From NCBI GenBank assembly GCA_937901525.1, contig CALDHX010000012.1:1-64000 (forward strand): a stretch of 64,000 bases of DNA. Reading direction: 5' to 3'. This stretch comes from an uncultured Bacteroidales bacterium. Its GTDB lineage: Bacteria > Bacteroidota > Bacteroidia > Bacteroidales > P3. Shown in pieces: positions 35,709-44,051 of the stretch (position 1 is the first letter of the stretch; each line of letters begins with the position of its first letter). Below the pieces are notes generated by a model, which worked only from the letters and a program-made list of their open reading frames with translations, had not been told where the DNA came from and searched no databases. The translations under genes were made by a program, and so were the position numbers.

Positions 35709-38591
35709 TTATTCAAAATTAAGCCTACCCGAAGAGTAATCCCCACTTAATACGCTTCTTTTGCAAATATCCTCTATATCTGCCCCTGTTCCTTTATAGG
35801 AGTAAAAGACATTTTCGCTCAAAAGCACATATTCCCATTCTCTTTCCATTCTTTTGTCTTTTGAAACAGCGTTTATACTTTTGCACCAACTTACAGCAGC
35901 AGTTTTTTTCGCCCTTACATTAGGCTGACTTATGTTGTTAGTTGCCTTAGTCTCTATAATGTAGATTTTTCCCTTTGTTTTCACAATGAAATCCGGGCTA
36001 TACCAAGCAATGATTCCATCATCTCGCAAATACGAAACTTTGGAAAAACTATGTTTAAACTCATCTATTTTCAACCAACTCTCAACTTTGCCATCTTTTT
36101 CCAAGAACTCACTAAAAGCCTTTTCAAATCCACCTTTATTACTTGGCCAAGCATATCGCTCATATATTGTTTTACAAGACGGATTAGAATAGTTTTCTCT
36201 CATTTTCAAAGTTTTTACAGAAGAAAACCAAACCCTCTCTACCTCGGCATCAGTAAAAATAGGGTTTTCCGTTAAGTTGAAAATCAAACTGTTCAATTGC
36301 CTTACAATATGTTGAGTAACGCTACCTTGATTAGCAAGAAGAATTTTCCAATCGTTGTTTTCAAAAGGGTCAAAATCGCAATCAAATAATCTCGTTCTTA
36401 TATATTCGTCTGCAATTCTAATAATATCTGCACTGAAAACTTGTAAATTAACATTGTTTCCTTTGTTTCTTCTTCGTTTATTAACATCCGTTCTTCCAAT
36501 GCTATTTACAAGTTTCTGCAAATAAATATTGTAGGATTTGGAATTAAAAAGATTAGCAGTTATTTCCAATTCTCCGAACACTGTTTTTACAGTTACTTCT
36601 GTTGCAACAAAGACCTCGTTTTTAGAAACAAGCACCGATCTTAAAGTTTCTAAACTATGCTCGGTATAGGGTTTGAGTTGATTGACATCTATTTGAGAAA
36701 AATCAATTTCTTCCTCACTATCCTTTATTATTTTAGGAATATACATATCCCATTGCGAGAAATCCTCTTTCAAACCTACCGTTATTAAATCTCCTGTTAC
36801 TCGTTCGGTTTCTTCTGTTTCGCTTTCAATTTCTCCAATCTCAAAACCCTCTCCCGAAAGGTTATTCCAAAAATCAATAAATTTTGGATGTTCTATAATA
36901 AAAAGAAGATCAAGCAAAGCCTTAGGCTCAGTTTTCTTTACCAAAAGAGCATCTCTTATTTCCTTTTTAGTTTCTGCATATTCAGGCTCTCGAAACATTA
37001 GTCTCAAACCACGACCTACAATTTGTTCTAAAAGAATGCTCGATTCCGCAGCACGCAAAGGAACTATTACGCAAACATTATTCACATCAAAACCTTCTCT
37101 TAACATAAGCACCGACACAATTACTTTTGGTAAAGCGTGCTTATCAATGTTGAAAAGCTTTTCTTTGATTTCTTTCCACTCTGTTTCCTTAACCTCTCCC
37201 TTAGAATCGGAGTCTATTCTCAAAACAGCCTCTTTTGCTAATCCATATTCAGCACCTGTTAAGAAAGATTCCACTTCTTTTGAAACGGAAGTATCTTCAC
37301 AAAGCACCAACATTTTTGGGTGATGAGGTGGTTCAAATCCTTTTTCTAATTGTTCCAATCGGCTAAGTCCTGCTTTCAACATTATTTTTTGCCCATCGCT
37401 CAATCCTATAACCTTACCTCTTTCATCTCTTTCTGCATAATAATCCAATCCCTCTAAGTCTGTAAGTTCTTTTCTACGGTCTAAACTAATTGTTTTTACT
37501 AATCCTTCGTTTATTGCAGTCTTTAATTCAAAGTCAGACACTATATGAGGAAAAAATATCTTGCGTTCATTTCGTCCCGATCCTTTTTGCAAGTATGGAG
37601 TTGCGGTAAAGTCAATTTGAAAACAAGTTTTATCATCTCCTTCCATTATTTTGTTCAAACCTTCTTGCCAAACCAAGTCGTTATTGTGAATATGATGAGC
37701 CTCATCGTTGATAATCATTATATCTTTTAACGATTGCAAGAATTGCATCTCTTTTCCCCTTGAATATTGTGCATCAAGAGTGTCTAAACTATTGCCATTG
37801 CTTACTCCGGGTGTTAAAGGATTTAATTCATACGCCATTTTGGCGAACTCATCTTTGTAATTCTTCTCTGTTTTGTCCTCAAACAAATGCCAATTAGTTA
37901 TAGCAATCAAGCCATTTCCTGTAATTTTGCTACCAATTCCCTCTTCCTTGCTCACAGTGTTGTTTTGAATGAAAGAAAACACTTCTTCACGATAATTTTC
38001 AGGCACGAACAAATCCTTATTTCTTACAAAATCGTTAGTCGAGAAATCTCTTCCGTCTCCGTTTTCGCTTAATCGTCCTTTGTAAGCATCGAGCAAACGA
38101 TCGTAAACAATAAGTCCAGGTGCTACAATAAGGAAATTTTTTGTGAACCGACCGCTTTTCTCCTCCTCATTCTTTGCATTAAGAATTTGCCATATCAAAA
38201 GAGCGTGCATAACCCAAGTTTTGCCTGTGCCTGTTGCCATTTTAACAAGATATTTCGGCAAATCATATCTGCTTTCTTTAAGAGAATTGCGAGTTTCTTT
38301 TGCTCCAAACAAATCACTTTCAAGAAGTAAATCAGGTGCTACTTGCTCATAAATCTCCAAAACATTGTTTATTTTCAACACCTCGTGAAGATAGATTATG
38401 TTTAGTATGCTTTGCTTTTGTCCTTTGTGAAAATTAAATTGTCGTTGAGAGACAAAAGGCTCGCAAAACCAAAATCGCAACAATTCTTTTGTTGTAGGGC
38501 TGACTTTTTCAAATAATTCTCCGCTTTCAAACTCCTTTTCAACAACCTCCCAAATGCGTTTTGCTAAGCGTAATGATACATTGTTTTGCAT
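35709..38591 (-). CDS. res: Type III restriction enzyme Res subunit (DEAD/DEAH helicase-nuclease)
   Basis: 960 residues, normal for Res. Walker A MATGTGKT (118-125), DEAH box INDEAHHIH near 295, FTATPY, and the motif VI region QIVGRGLRLMF. At the C-terminus a PD-(D/E)xK nuclease is visible: YSPDFIVKTKGKIYIIETKAT (Asp, then Glu-x-Lys). With Mod it forms an ATP-dependent complex that cleaves unmodified DNA. It lies six bases after mod. All motor and nuclease motifs look intact, so the system should be active. Confidence 0.93.
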   Translation of the reverse strand: MQNNVSLRLAKRIWEVVEKEFESGELFEKVSPTTKELLRFWFCEPFVSQRQFNFHKGQKQSILNIIYLHEVLKINNVLEIYEQVAPDLLLESDLFGAKETRNSLKESRYDLPKYLVKMATGTGKTWVMHALLIWQILNAKNEEEKSGRFTKNFLIVAPGLIVYDRLLDAYKGRLSENGDGRDFSTNDFVRNKDLFVPENYREEVFSFIQNNTVSKEEGIGSKITGNGLIAITNWHLFEDKTEKNYKDEFAKMAYELNPLTPGVSNGNSLDTLDAQYSRGKEMQFLQSLKDIMIINDEAHHIHNNDLVWQEGLNKIMEGDDKTCFQIDFTATPYLQKGSGRNERKIFFPHIVSDFELKTAINEGLVKTISLDRRKELTDLEGLDYYAERDERGKVIGLSDGQKIMLKAGLSRLEQLEKGFEPPHHPKMLVLCEDTSVSKEVESFLTGAEYGLAKEAVLRIDSDSKGEVKETEWKEIKEKLFNIDKHALPKVIVSVLMLREGFDVNNVCVIVPLRAAESSILLEQIVGRGLRLMFREPEYAETKKEIRDALLVKKTEPKALLDLLFIIEHPKFIDFWNNLSGEGFEIGEIESETEETERVTGDLITVGLKEDFSQWDMYIPKIIKDSEEEIDFSQIDVNQLKPYTEHSLETLRSVLVSKNEVFVATEVTVKTVFGELEITANLFNSKSYNIYLQKLVNSIGRTDVNKRRRNKGNNVNLQVFSADIIRIADEYIRTRLFDCDFDPFENNDWKILLANQGSVTQHIVRQLNSLIFNLTENPIFTDAEVERVWFSSVKTLKMRENYSNPSCKTIYERYAWPSNKGGFEKAFSEFLEKDGKVESWLKIDEFKHSFSKVSYLRDDGIIAWYSPDFIVKTKGKIYIIETKATNNISQPNVRAKKTAAVSWCKSINAVSKDKRMEREWEYVLLSENVFYSYKGTGADIEDICKRSVLSGDYSSGRLNFE

Positions 38592-38597
38592 AATCGT

Positions 38598-40556
38598 TTA
38601 TTTTAGTTTTTTAATCACAATACTCTCTAATCCGAAAACATCAACTGCTTTCACGCAAACTGTTCTTTCTGCTTTTTTCTTTACTCTCAATGTAGCGGAG
38701 TAAACACAGTGCAAAGCATCTCCATCATTTTCTGTGTTTTGACGATAGTCTTGCCAAATAGAACGAAAAGTCTCTCCGTCATAATCAGGGTCTATGCTCC
38801 AATATTCAATTAAAGACAAAGGATCGTTAGTCATTATTTCTTCTAATGTTTGTTTGTCTTTTTCGTCAAGCGGAATTGCATCAGGGGAGTGAAGAATATA
38901 ATTTCCTAATTCTACTTTTAGTTCGTCTTCTTCTTTGTCCCAAGATTTTAATTCTATGTTTTTCAAAGTCAAATATTGCAAAGAGGTAAATCTTATGCTA
39001 CTTGAATCAATCAATTTTCCTAATCCGTTTCTTCTTAATCTATCAAGTAAATCAGGAGGTATTGAAAGCACTTCAACAGAGTCTTTATATAATTCTAAGC
39101 CTTCTGAAATGTCGAAATGATAGTTCCAAGAAAGGACAATGCATTTTGACCAAACGGCTCCCAAAAGGTTATTCTTTGCCTCAAATGCTTTTTTCAAAGT
39201 GTTTTTGCTTGTGAATTTATTAGGGGAATCAACAAAAACCAATGTTTTTCCTCCTTTTATGTAGCCCCAACGTCTATCGTCAAGCCTTTCTCTTTCAAAA
39301 GGCAAAGCACCATAAAGCTTCAAAACAACCTCACAAAGGTCGCCTACTCTTGAAAAATGTTTGTTTGTAGCGAAAGCCTCTTTATTGTAATCGCCTATTG
39401 CTTGATAAAGAAAAGGTTTTGCATTCATATCAATAAAGCGTTTACGCATAACAAGATTTGAAGGCTTACCAATATCGGTTGTAATCCAACGTCTGCCCAA
39501 TCTTTCTGCTACTGCCGCCGTTGTTCCACTGCCACCAAAGAAATCACAAACCAAATCTCCTTCATTTGAACTTGCTTTTATAATCTTTTCTAATAATTTT
39601 ATCGGTTTTTGAGTTGCGTAATTTACACGTTCTTTAGAGGCTTGATTTTCTATATCAATTAACCAATAATCAACAGGTAATTTCCCTGCACCTAAATAAT
39701 GTCTATAAACTAAATCAGGAAATTTTTTTTCGATTTCAGGAGATAAATCTCTTTTTGAACAAAAAGGACTATCTTTTAATCCTCTTCCCATTATTCTATA
39801 ATATCCTTTTTCATCTTTATACTTGTATTTTTTTACGTTTCCAGCAGAATATTCTTCTAAAACATCATTATAATTAAAGGTATAATTACTTGAATTCTTT
39901 CTATACAAGTAAATATTATCATGTTTGGTGTTAAAATGTGATTTAGAGTTGATTCCTTCTCCATAACACCAAATAATTTCATTCGTAAAATTCTCTTTTC
40001 CGAAAATATCGTCCAATAAAATTTTCATATACGCCCCAACGTGCCAATCGATATGTACATATATGCTTCCTTTGTCGGAAAGTAATTCACGCATTAGCAG
40101 TAATCGCGGGTACATATACTCTAAATAAGACACTGTTCCTTTTTGCCAAAGATCCGAATAGCCAAATTGCTCAAAGGTTGTAGGCTTTTGCGTTATTTCA
40201 TTGCCGGGTAGTGTGATTTTTGTACGATAATCTGCCTTGCTATCAAAGGGAGGATCGATGTAAATCAAATCTACCTTGCCTCGAAGTGCTTCTAAATTGC
40301 TCGATTTGTCGCCTGTGAGCAAGGCTTGCATAGCAAGAAGATTATCTCCGTAGATAAGACGGTTACACCACTTTGATTCAATTTCCTGAGGGTTAGTTCC
40401 CTTCCACAGACCGCTTGAATCCTTACAAGGTAATACGATTTCGTTGGTTTGCAGGCTTATTCTACTGCCTGCATTCATTTTTTCGAGGATATTTTCTGCC
40501 TCTTTGCGTCCTTCTTTTGCAATACGAGGCAATTCCTCTATAAGACTTTTACTCAT
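38598..40556 (-). CDS. mod: Type III DNA methyltransferase Mod subunit (beta-class)
   Basis: 652 residues. Motif IV DPPF (101-104, in [16 protein letters not shown]) comes before motif I FFGGSGTT (339-346), the order of beta-class amino-methyltransferases; the target recognition domain lies between (about 190-310). About 240 further residues after position 410 probably contact Res. It modifies one strand of an asymmetric site, probably at adenine-N6. I see no tetranucleotide tract or other phase-variation repeat in the gene. Upstream is a 260-base structured leader with its own promoter. Confidence 0.92.
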   Translation of the reverse strand: MSKSLIEELPRIAKEGRKEAENILEKMNAGSRISLQTNEIVLPCKDSSGLWKGTNPQEIESKWCNRLIYGDNLLAMQALLTGDKSSNLEALRGKVDLIYIDPPFDSKADYRTKITLPGNEITQKPTTFEQFGYSDLWQKGTVSYLEYMYPRLLLMRELLSDKGSIYVHIDWHVGAYMKILLDDIFGKENFTNEIIWCYGEGINSKSHFNTKHDNIYLYRKNSSNYTFNYNDVLEEYSAGNVKKYKYKDEKGYYRIMGRGLKDSPFCSKRDLSPEIEKKFPDLVYRHYLGAGKLPVDYWLIDIENQASKERVNYATQKPIKLLEKIIKASSNEGDLVCDFFGGSGTTAAVAERLGRRWITTDIGKPSNLVMRKRFIDMNAKPFLYQAIGDYNKEAFATNKHFSRVGDLCEVVLKLYGALPFERERLDDRRWGYIKGGKTLVFVDSPNKFTSKNTLKKAFEAKNNLLGAVWSKCIVLSWNYHFDISEGLELYKDSVEVLSIPPDLLDRLRRNGLGKLIDSSSIRFTSLQYLTLKNIELKSWDKEEDELKVELGNYILHSPDAIPLDEKDKQTLEEIMTNDPLSLIEYWSIDPDYDGETFRSIWQDYRQNTENDGDALHCVYSATLRVKKKAERTVCVKAVDVFGLESIVIKKLK

Positions 40557-40815
40557 AGCAAATGCTTTTGTGCGATGCTATCGTCTCTTTCAATAAGGCT
40601 TTCTTAGGAACGCAAAACGTGGGCAATACTTGCTCAAATTGCGGCCCTGAGAAAGCCGAAGAAAACGACAAGTAAGCCCACGTAAATCGTAGGCGTTGCA
40701 CTTGTTTGTTTTCTTTATTTTTTAGAATTTCTCAGGTTCCAATTTGAATAGAACAAACAGCAAACGCTATTAAACAATAAAATTCATATTTGCACTCTTA
40801 ACTCTTGGCAAATTA
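40557..40815 (-). ncRNA. Candidate structured leader RNA upstream of mod, with mutually exclusive stems
   Basis: Read on the minus strand, nested stems can be paired: CCUGAGAAA (40736-40728) with UUUCUCAGG (40654-40646); GAAAAC (40713-40708) with GUUUUC (40666-40661); ACAAGU (40705-40700) with ACUUGU (40673-40668); GCCUACG (40694-40688) with CGUGGGC (40682-40676), loop AUUUA, one G-U pair that would be a mismatch on the plus strand. The 40682-40669 arm can instead pair with CAAGUA...GCCCACG at 40632-40618 (13 pairs, small internal loop). No ORF. It could be a cis-regulatory leader or a separate RNA; I do not recognise a named family. Confidence 0.5.
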
Positions 40816-40821
40816 TGTTTG

Positions 40822-40853
40822 CAAAGATACTATTTTTGCTTTTGTTTTTCTAA
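40822..40853 (-). promoter_or_regulatory. Promoter for mod leader
   Basis: TATCTTTG (40829-40822, minus) followed by C; an imperfect -33 box TTAG stands 20 bases upstream (40853-40850). The start of transcription would be near 40815, giving about 260 bases of leader before the mod ATG. Confidence 0.55.
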
Positions 40854-40892
40854 CTCTTTGAGATAATTTTTTAAAACAAAGAAAAGAAAAAA

Positions 40893-40973
40893 TACCCCTT
40901 TGTGGTAATCCGATTACTTCTTTGAGGTAGAAGCATTACCACAAAGAGGTAATGTCTCTACCTCAAAGAAGTA
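40893..40973. repeat. Four 15-bp palindrome-like units at exact 22-bp period
   Basis: Units at 40893-40907, 40915-40929, 40937-40951 and 40959-40973. As written on the strand of the unit: TACCACAAAGGGGTA and TACCTCAAAGAAGTA (first two, inverted), TACCACAAAGAGGTA and TACCTCAAAGAAGTA (last two). Spacers are seven bases each with no shared sequence beyond AT ends. Units 2 and 4 are perfect 17-bp inverted repeats of each other, units 1 and 3 pair over 12 bp, so the pairing is interleaved. It lies 64 bases upstream of the mod-leader -7 box. Confidence 0.75.
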
Positions 40974-40975
40974 AA

Positions 40976-41019
40976 AAAATAAGACAAAGAAAAATTTTTC
41001 TAATTCTTTGTCTTATTTT
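40976..41019 (-). terminator. Terminator of DUF2971 gene
   Basis: A perfect 16-bp stem (40976-40991 with 41004-41019; core AATAAGACAAAGAA / TTCTTTGTCTTATT), loop of 12, with a T run after it on the minus strand. The distal arm is part of the 27-bp direct repeat copy at 41003-41029. Confidence 0.75.
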
Positions 41020-41029
41020 CCCGAAATCA
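41003..41029. repeat. 27-bp direct repeat, left copy
   Basis: Identical over 27 bases to 42356-42382, in the same orientation; the match begins ATTCTTTGTC and ends CCCGAAATCA. Flanking bases differ at once on both sides. The two copies bracket the DUF2971 gene, its promoter and its terminator stem. Confidence 0.85.
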
Positions 41030-41072
41030 TTATCTGTTTATAGTTGCAACTCAAAAAAAATTCAGGGCTAAA

Positions 41073-42248
41073 TTAAATTTCATTATATTTTAAATGATAT
41101 ATGTTATTTTCATTTAATTCCATTTTATAAAACTTTGGACAATATGTATTTGCTTTGAATAAATTTTTGATAGTCGTTATTGTAGCATCTGGACATCTAT
41201 ATCCAAAATAGATTGCTTCAATTTCAGAATTATTATCTAATTCTATTCCATAATGTTCTGCTGTATTATTTGGGTTATAAACAATAAGTCTAACTTCATT
41301 TTCATATTTCCAATCCTTTTTCTTTGTTGCATATGCAATACCAATTTCTATTTTATTTTGTAATAAATCAATTACTTTATTTGAGTATTTTATTCTCTTT
41401 AAATACATGTGTTCGTAATTTTTTGAATCTTTTTCCTGACAAATAAAGTGTTTTGATAATTTATATTTAATACAAAATCCTCTATGCTCATCTGCATAAT
41501 GAGACCACATAACTACATTTCCTATTGTCTTATCTTCATTTATGCAAAAAGACCTTATTCTAAAATAATCAAATGATTTACTATATGGTTTAATATGCTT
41601 TTGTTCTTTACAAAGTTTCTTTAAGTTTTCTTCATTTGCCCATAAATTAATAATACTATCTATTGGATCGTTCATAGACTTAGAAGAACTAACAGTTATT
41701 GTGTTATTTATTAAGTCGGAAAGCGAATATTGGTTAAATTTCCGAAAAGAGAAAACAGATACATTGTCTTGAAATTCTGGTTTAAGAAAAGAATTATAGT
41801 ATTGCCCTATTTGATAATTTTTAAGAGACATTTCTTCATCATCATTTTGTGCATATATTTCACCCGCAAGTAAAAATACTTTTACAATATATTGATTTAT
41901 ATGTTCTTGTTTTATACAAAAAGCATTTCCCTTATCATCTGATGCAAATAATTTTTTCCCGTTTTCAATTATCAATTTTTTGGGGTCTTTAATTGTTTTA
42001 TACCATACAATTTCATCTACCAATTTAATAGCTTCATCTATATTGTTTTGTGCTTCCTGAATATTATTTTCTGCTTTGAAAAAATAAGCTTTATAATAAT
42101 ACAATCTAAAATCGTTGCATTTTAATTCTTTTATTTCTTCCCAAAATTGAAGATTTATTTTATGCTTATCTTCTTCTGATAAATTTTTATCAAAAATTTC
42201 AGTAAGATGATTATGCAACGACAATGTAAATTTATTAAAATCTGTCAT
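41073..42248 (-). CDS. DUF2971-domain protein with N-terminal helical repeats
   Basis: 391 residues. The N-terminal 160 residues resemble TPR-like helices (LYYYKAYFFKAENNIQEAQNNIDEA, VFLLAGEIYAQNDDEEMSLKNYQIG). The C-terminal DUF2971 domain starts with FRKFNQYSLSDLINNTITVSSSKSMNDPID and contains VMWSHYADEHRGFCIKY and KKKDWKYENEVRLI. The function of DUF2971 is unknown; such genes are frequent in variable and defence-rich loci. It has a promoter of its own (TATATTTG at 42353-42346) and a strong terminator. Lower in GC and richer in AAT/AAA codons than its neighbours by eye, and flanked by direct repeats, it looks acquired. Confidence 0.88.
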   Translation of the reverse strand: MTDFNKFTLSLHNHLTEIFDKNLSEEDKHKINLQFWEEIKELKCNDFRLYYYKAYFFKAENNIQEAQNNIDEAIKLVDEIVWYKTIKDPKKLIIENGKKLFASDDKGNAFCIKQEHINQYIVKVFLLAGEIYAQNDDEEMSLKNYQIGQYYNSFLKPEFQDNVSVFSFRKFNQYSLSDLINNTITVSSSKSMNDPIDSIINLWANEENLKKLCKEQKHIKPYSKSFDYFRIRSFCINEDKTIGNVVMWSHYADEHRGFCIKYKLSKHFICQEKDSKNYEHMYLKRIKYSNKVIDLLQNKIEIGIAYATKKKDWKYENEVRLIVYNPNNTAEHYGIELDNNSEIEAIYFGYRCPDATITTIKNLFKANTYCPKFYKMELNENNIYHLKYNEI

Positions 42249-42345
42249 TATTTTAACCTTTCTTTAATTATCCTATTTTCATAAATTGTTAATACATATA
42301 GTTTACAACTTATTTTAAAGTTTTTTACTTTGTTAATTCCTTTTG

Positions 42346-42353
42346 CAAATATA
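42346..42353 (-). promoter_or_regulatory. -7 box for DUF2971 gene
   Basis: TATATTTG (TAnnTTTG) followed by C, about 98 bases before the ATG. It lies two bases inside the right 27-bp repeat, so the cassette carries its own promoter. No clear -33 box. Confidence 0.5.
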
Positions 42354-42355
42354 GT

Positions 42356-42382
42356 ATTCTTTGTCTTATTTTCCCGAAATCA
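42356..42382. repeat. 27-bp direct repeat, right copy
   Basis: Perfect copy of 41003-41029. It lies between the exbD terminator and the DUF2971 promoter, 1353 bases from the left copy. Confidence 0.85.
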
Positions 42383-42389
42383 AATAAAA

Positions 42390-42424
42390 AAATAAGAGTT
42401 GCTCGTTTTGAACAACTCTTATTT
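42390..42424 (-). terminator. Terminator of exbB-exbD operon
   Basis: AAATAAGAGTTG (42390-42401) pairs perfectly with CAACTCTTATTT (42413-42424), loop of 11. On the minus strand it comes 21 bases after the last exbD stop and is followed by a T run. Confidence 0.85.
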
Positions 42425-42445
42425 GATTTTATTTAATTGAAGTGT

Positions 42446-42916
42446 TTAATAAGTGTCTTTAACTCTTCGTGATGCTGCGTACATTATACGTAAAGCTCCG
42501 ACTTTTCTTAGTTCTTGTTTTACGTCTGTTACATCTCCCATTTTAACTTCTTTATCACATTTGATTGTTGTTGTCAAGAATGGTTTATCCGCTTCATCTC
42601 TTGCTGCTCTTTCTGATTCTATGAAAGTAGCTATATCACTTATTTCTCCGAATTGATCGTTTAATTGAAAACGTGTTGCTGAACCGAATTTTCTTTCTTC
42701 AATTGGCACTCCTATGTATATGTAACTTACCAACGATTTCTTTTCCAATTTTTGGATTTCAGATGCTTGTGGCACTGTTACTTTTACCATAAGAGAACTT
42801 TCTCTCATTGTTGTAATCACCATAAAGAAGAATATCAACATGAAGATGATGTCAGACATTGAACCCATGTTCAGTTCCGGAGTTTCTGATGAGCCTTTTT
42901 GTTTAAATTTTGCCAT
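42446..42916 (-). CDS. exbD: ExbD-family biopolymer transport protein (second copy)
   Basis: 156 residues. A transmembrane helix near 20-38 (MSDIIFMLIFFFMVITT) has the conserved Asp of the proton path, preceded by the ELNMGSMSD motif. The periplasmic part ends LRIMYAASRRVKDT. With ExbB it harvests the proton motive force for TonB-dependent uptake or a Tol/Gld-like motor. It overlaps the first exbD stop by one base. Two different ExbD proteins in one operon are usual in Bacteroidota. Confidence 0.93.
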   Translation of the reverse strand: MAKFKQKGSSETPELNMGSMSDIIFMLIFFFMVITTMRESSLMVKVTVPQASEIQKLEKKSLVSYIYIGVPIEERKFGSATRFQLNDQFGEISDIATFIESERAARDEADKPFLTTTIKCDKEVKMGDVTDVKQELRKVGALRIMYAASRRVKDTY

Positions 42917-43497
42917 TATTTACTTCCTCCTATATTTTTAGGTTCTGCTTCTGAAATCGCAATCGGAATTGCTTTGTCAATTGCTTCTCTTTGTGATTGT
43001 GTAGCATCTATGTATGCTCTTCCAAATCGTGCTTTTGACATTTCATCTCTCAATTCGTTTACAGCAGCTGTTAATTCATTTTGTACCATCAAATACATTT
43101 CGTATGATGTACCTCTATCGTTTTGCAAAGAAATAACTCCTTTAGAAACTTCTACATCTCCTAATAATGGAATATTTCTTGTTTGCTTTTCAGGTAAGTT
43201 TGGTAAGTTATCTGGATTTGATAAAAATTCTTTTGCTCTGTCTTTAAGTGCTGTAATATCACCTAATTCATTATTGAAAAGTAATTTATCGTCCTTATTT
43301 ACCAATACTACGAATGTATTTCTTCTGTGAATATCTGGCGGTTTAACGTTAGGGTCTGATGGCGGTGGCAAACGTCTTTGAATACCCATATCTGTATTGA
43401 TTGAAGAAACCAACAAGAAAAAGGTCAATAGCAAAAACGATATGTCCGACATAGACGAAGCGTTAAGACCTGGTAACTTTTTCTTATTTCTTGCCAT
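42916..43497 (-). CDS. exbD: ExbD-family biopolymer transport protein (first copy)
   Basis: 193 residues. NASSMSDISFLLLTFFLLVSS (about 10-30) gives the transmembrane helix with the conserved Asp after MS. The periplasmic domain is longer than in the other copy and includes a proline-rich stretch (LPPPSDPNVKPPD). The C-terminus is charged (AEPKNIGGSK). It is paired with the next ExbD by a one-base overlap and lies six bases after the four-helix membrane protein. Confidence 0.92.
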   Translation of the reverse strand: MARNKKKLPGLNASSMSDISFLLLTFFLLVSSINTDMGIQRRLPPPSDPNVKPPDIHRRNTFVVLVNKDDKLLFNNELGDITALKDRAKEFLSNPDNLPNLPEKQTRNIPLLGDVEVSKGVISLQNDRGTSYEMYLMVQNELTAAVNELRDEMSKARFGRAYIDATQSQREAIDKAIPIAISEAEPKNIGGSK

Positions 43498-43503
43498 AAT
43501 TAA

Positions 43504-43974
43504 CTATTTTATTTTTTTAGAAATCTCTGCAAATAAAACAGATACTAAAACTCCGCCAAATAAGATATATACGGTATACATACAAGCACCTATCAATTTA
43601 GAGCTTGAATAGTCTGAACCTGTTTTTTCAAATACTTCTTGTGGTACGTCTGTTCCTGAAGAAAGTAAGTAAGAAGCAACAAATACTACTATTAAAGCTA
43701 CAACTGCTATAATGATACCCATTTGTTTTTTAGGATCATCTTTTAATCCTTTTATAACTTGCGCAAGTGCAAATACTATTGCTACTAATAAACTTGCTCC
43801 AAGTAATACTATAACTGACCAATATGCAACGTTCCATACTGCCATTGCTGATGATTGTCCGTCTATTGGAGCATCTTTGTCAAATAATAGTGCGTAAGCA
43901 ACTGCACAAATTGAAGCTATAACTCCCCATATTAGGGCTACAGTCCAATATATTTTTCTATAATCTTTTTTCAT
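43504..43974 (-). CDS. Four-helix membrane protein of the exbB-exbD operon
   Basis: 156 residues with four hydrophobic helices (about 8-31, 45-72, 84-105, 128-150) and short loops. No catalytic or binding motif seen; I do not recognise a named family. It stands between exbB and the two exbD genes, an order seen in other Bacteroidales, so it may be an accessory part of the energy-transducing complex. Two residues in helices are acidic or polar only near the ends, so it is not an obvious proton path itself. Confidence 0.7.
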   Translation of the reverse strand: MKKDYRKIYWTVALIWGVIASICAVAYALLFDKDAPIDGQSSAMAVWNVAYWSVIVLLGASLLVAIVFALAQVIKGLKDDPKKQMGIIIAVVALIVVFVASYLLSSGTDVPQEVFEKTGSDYSSSKLIGACMYTVYILFGGVLVSVLFAEISKKIK

Positions 43975-44051
43975 TTTTCCTCCTTGGTTTATAAAGTAAT
44001 TACTAATCTCAGTCCTTATCTTAAAAAGAACTACCTTTTCGTTAAAGAAAA

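Noticed and set aside
38598..40556. Phase-variable mod gene
   Set aside because: No tetranucleotide or other simple repeat tract was found in the coding region or near its start.
40893..40973. CRISPR array
   Set aside because: Period is only 22 bp, spacers are seven bases and unit orientation changes midway; no cas genes nearby.
41003..42382. Insertion sequence
   Set aside because: No transposase and no terminal inverted repeats; the 27-bp repeats are direct and too long for a usual target duplication.
42899..43330. 143-codon plus-strand frame across the exbD genes
   Set aside because: Antisense of two strongly conserved ExbD proteins; composition mirrors their codons.
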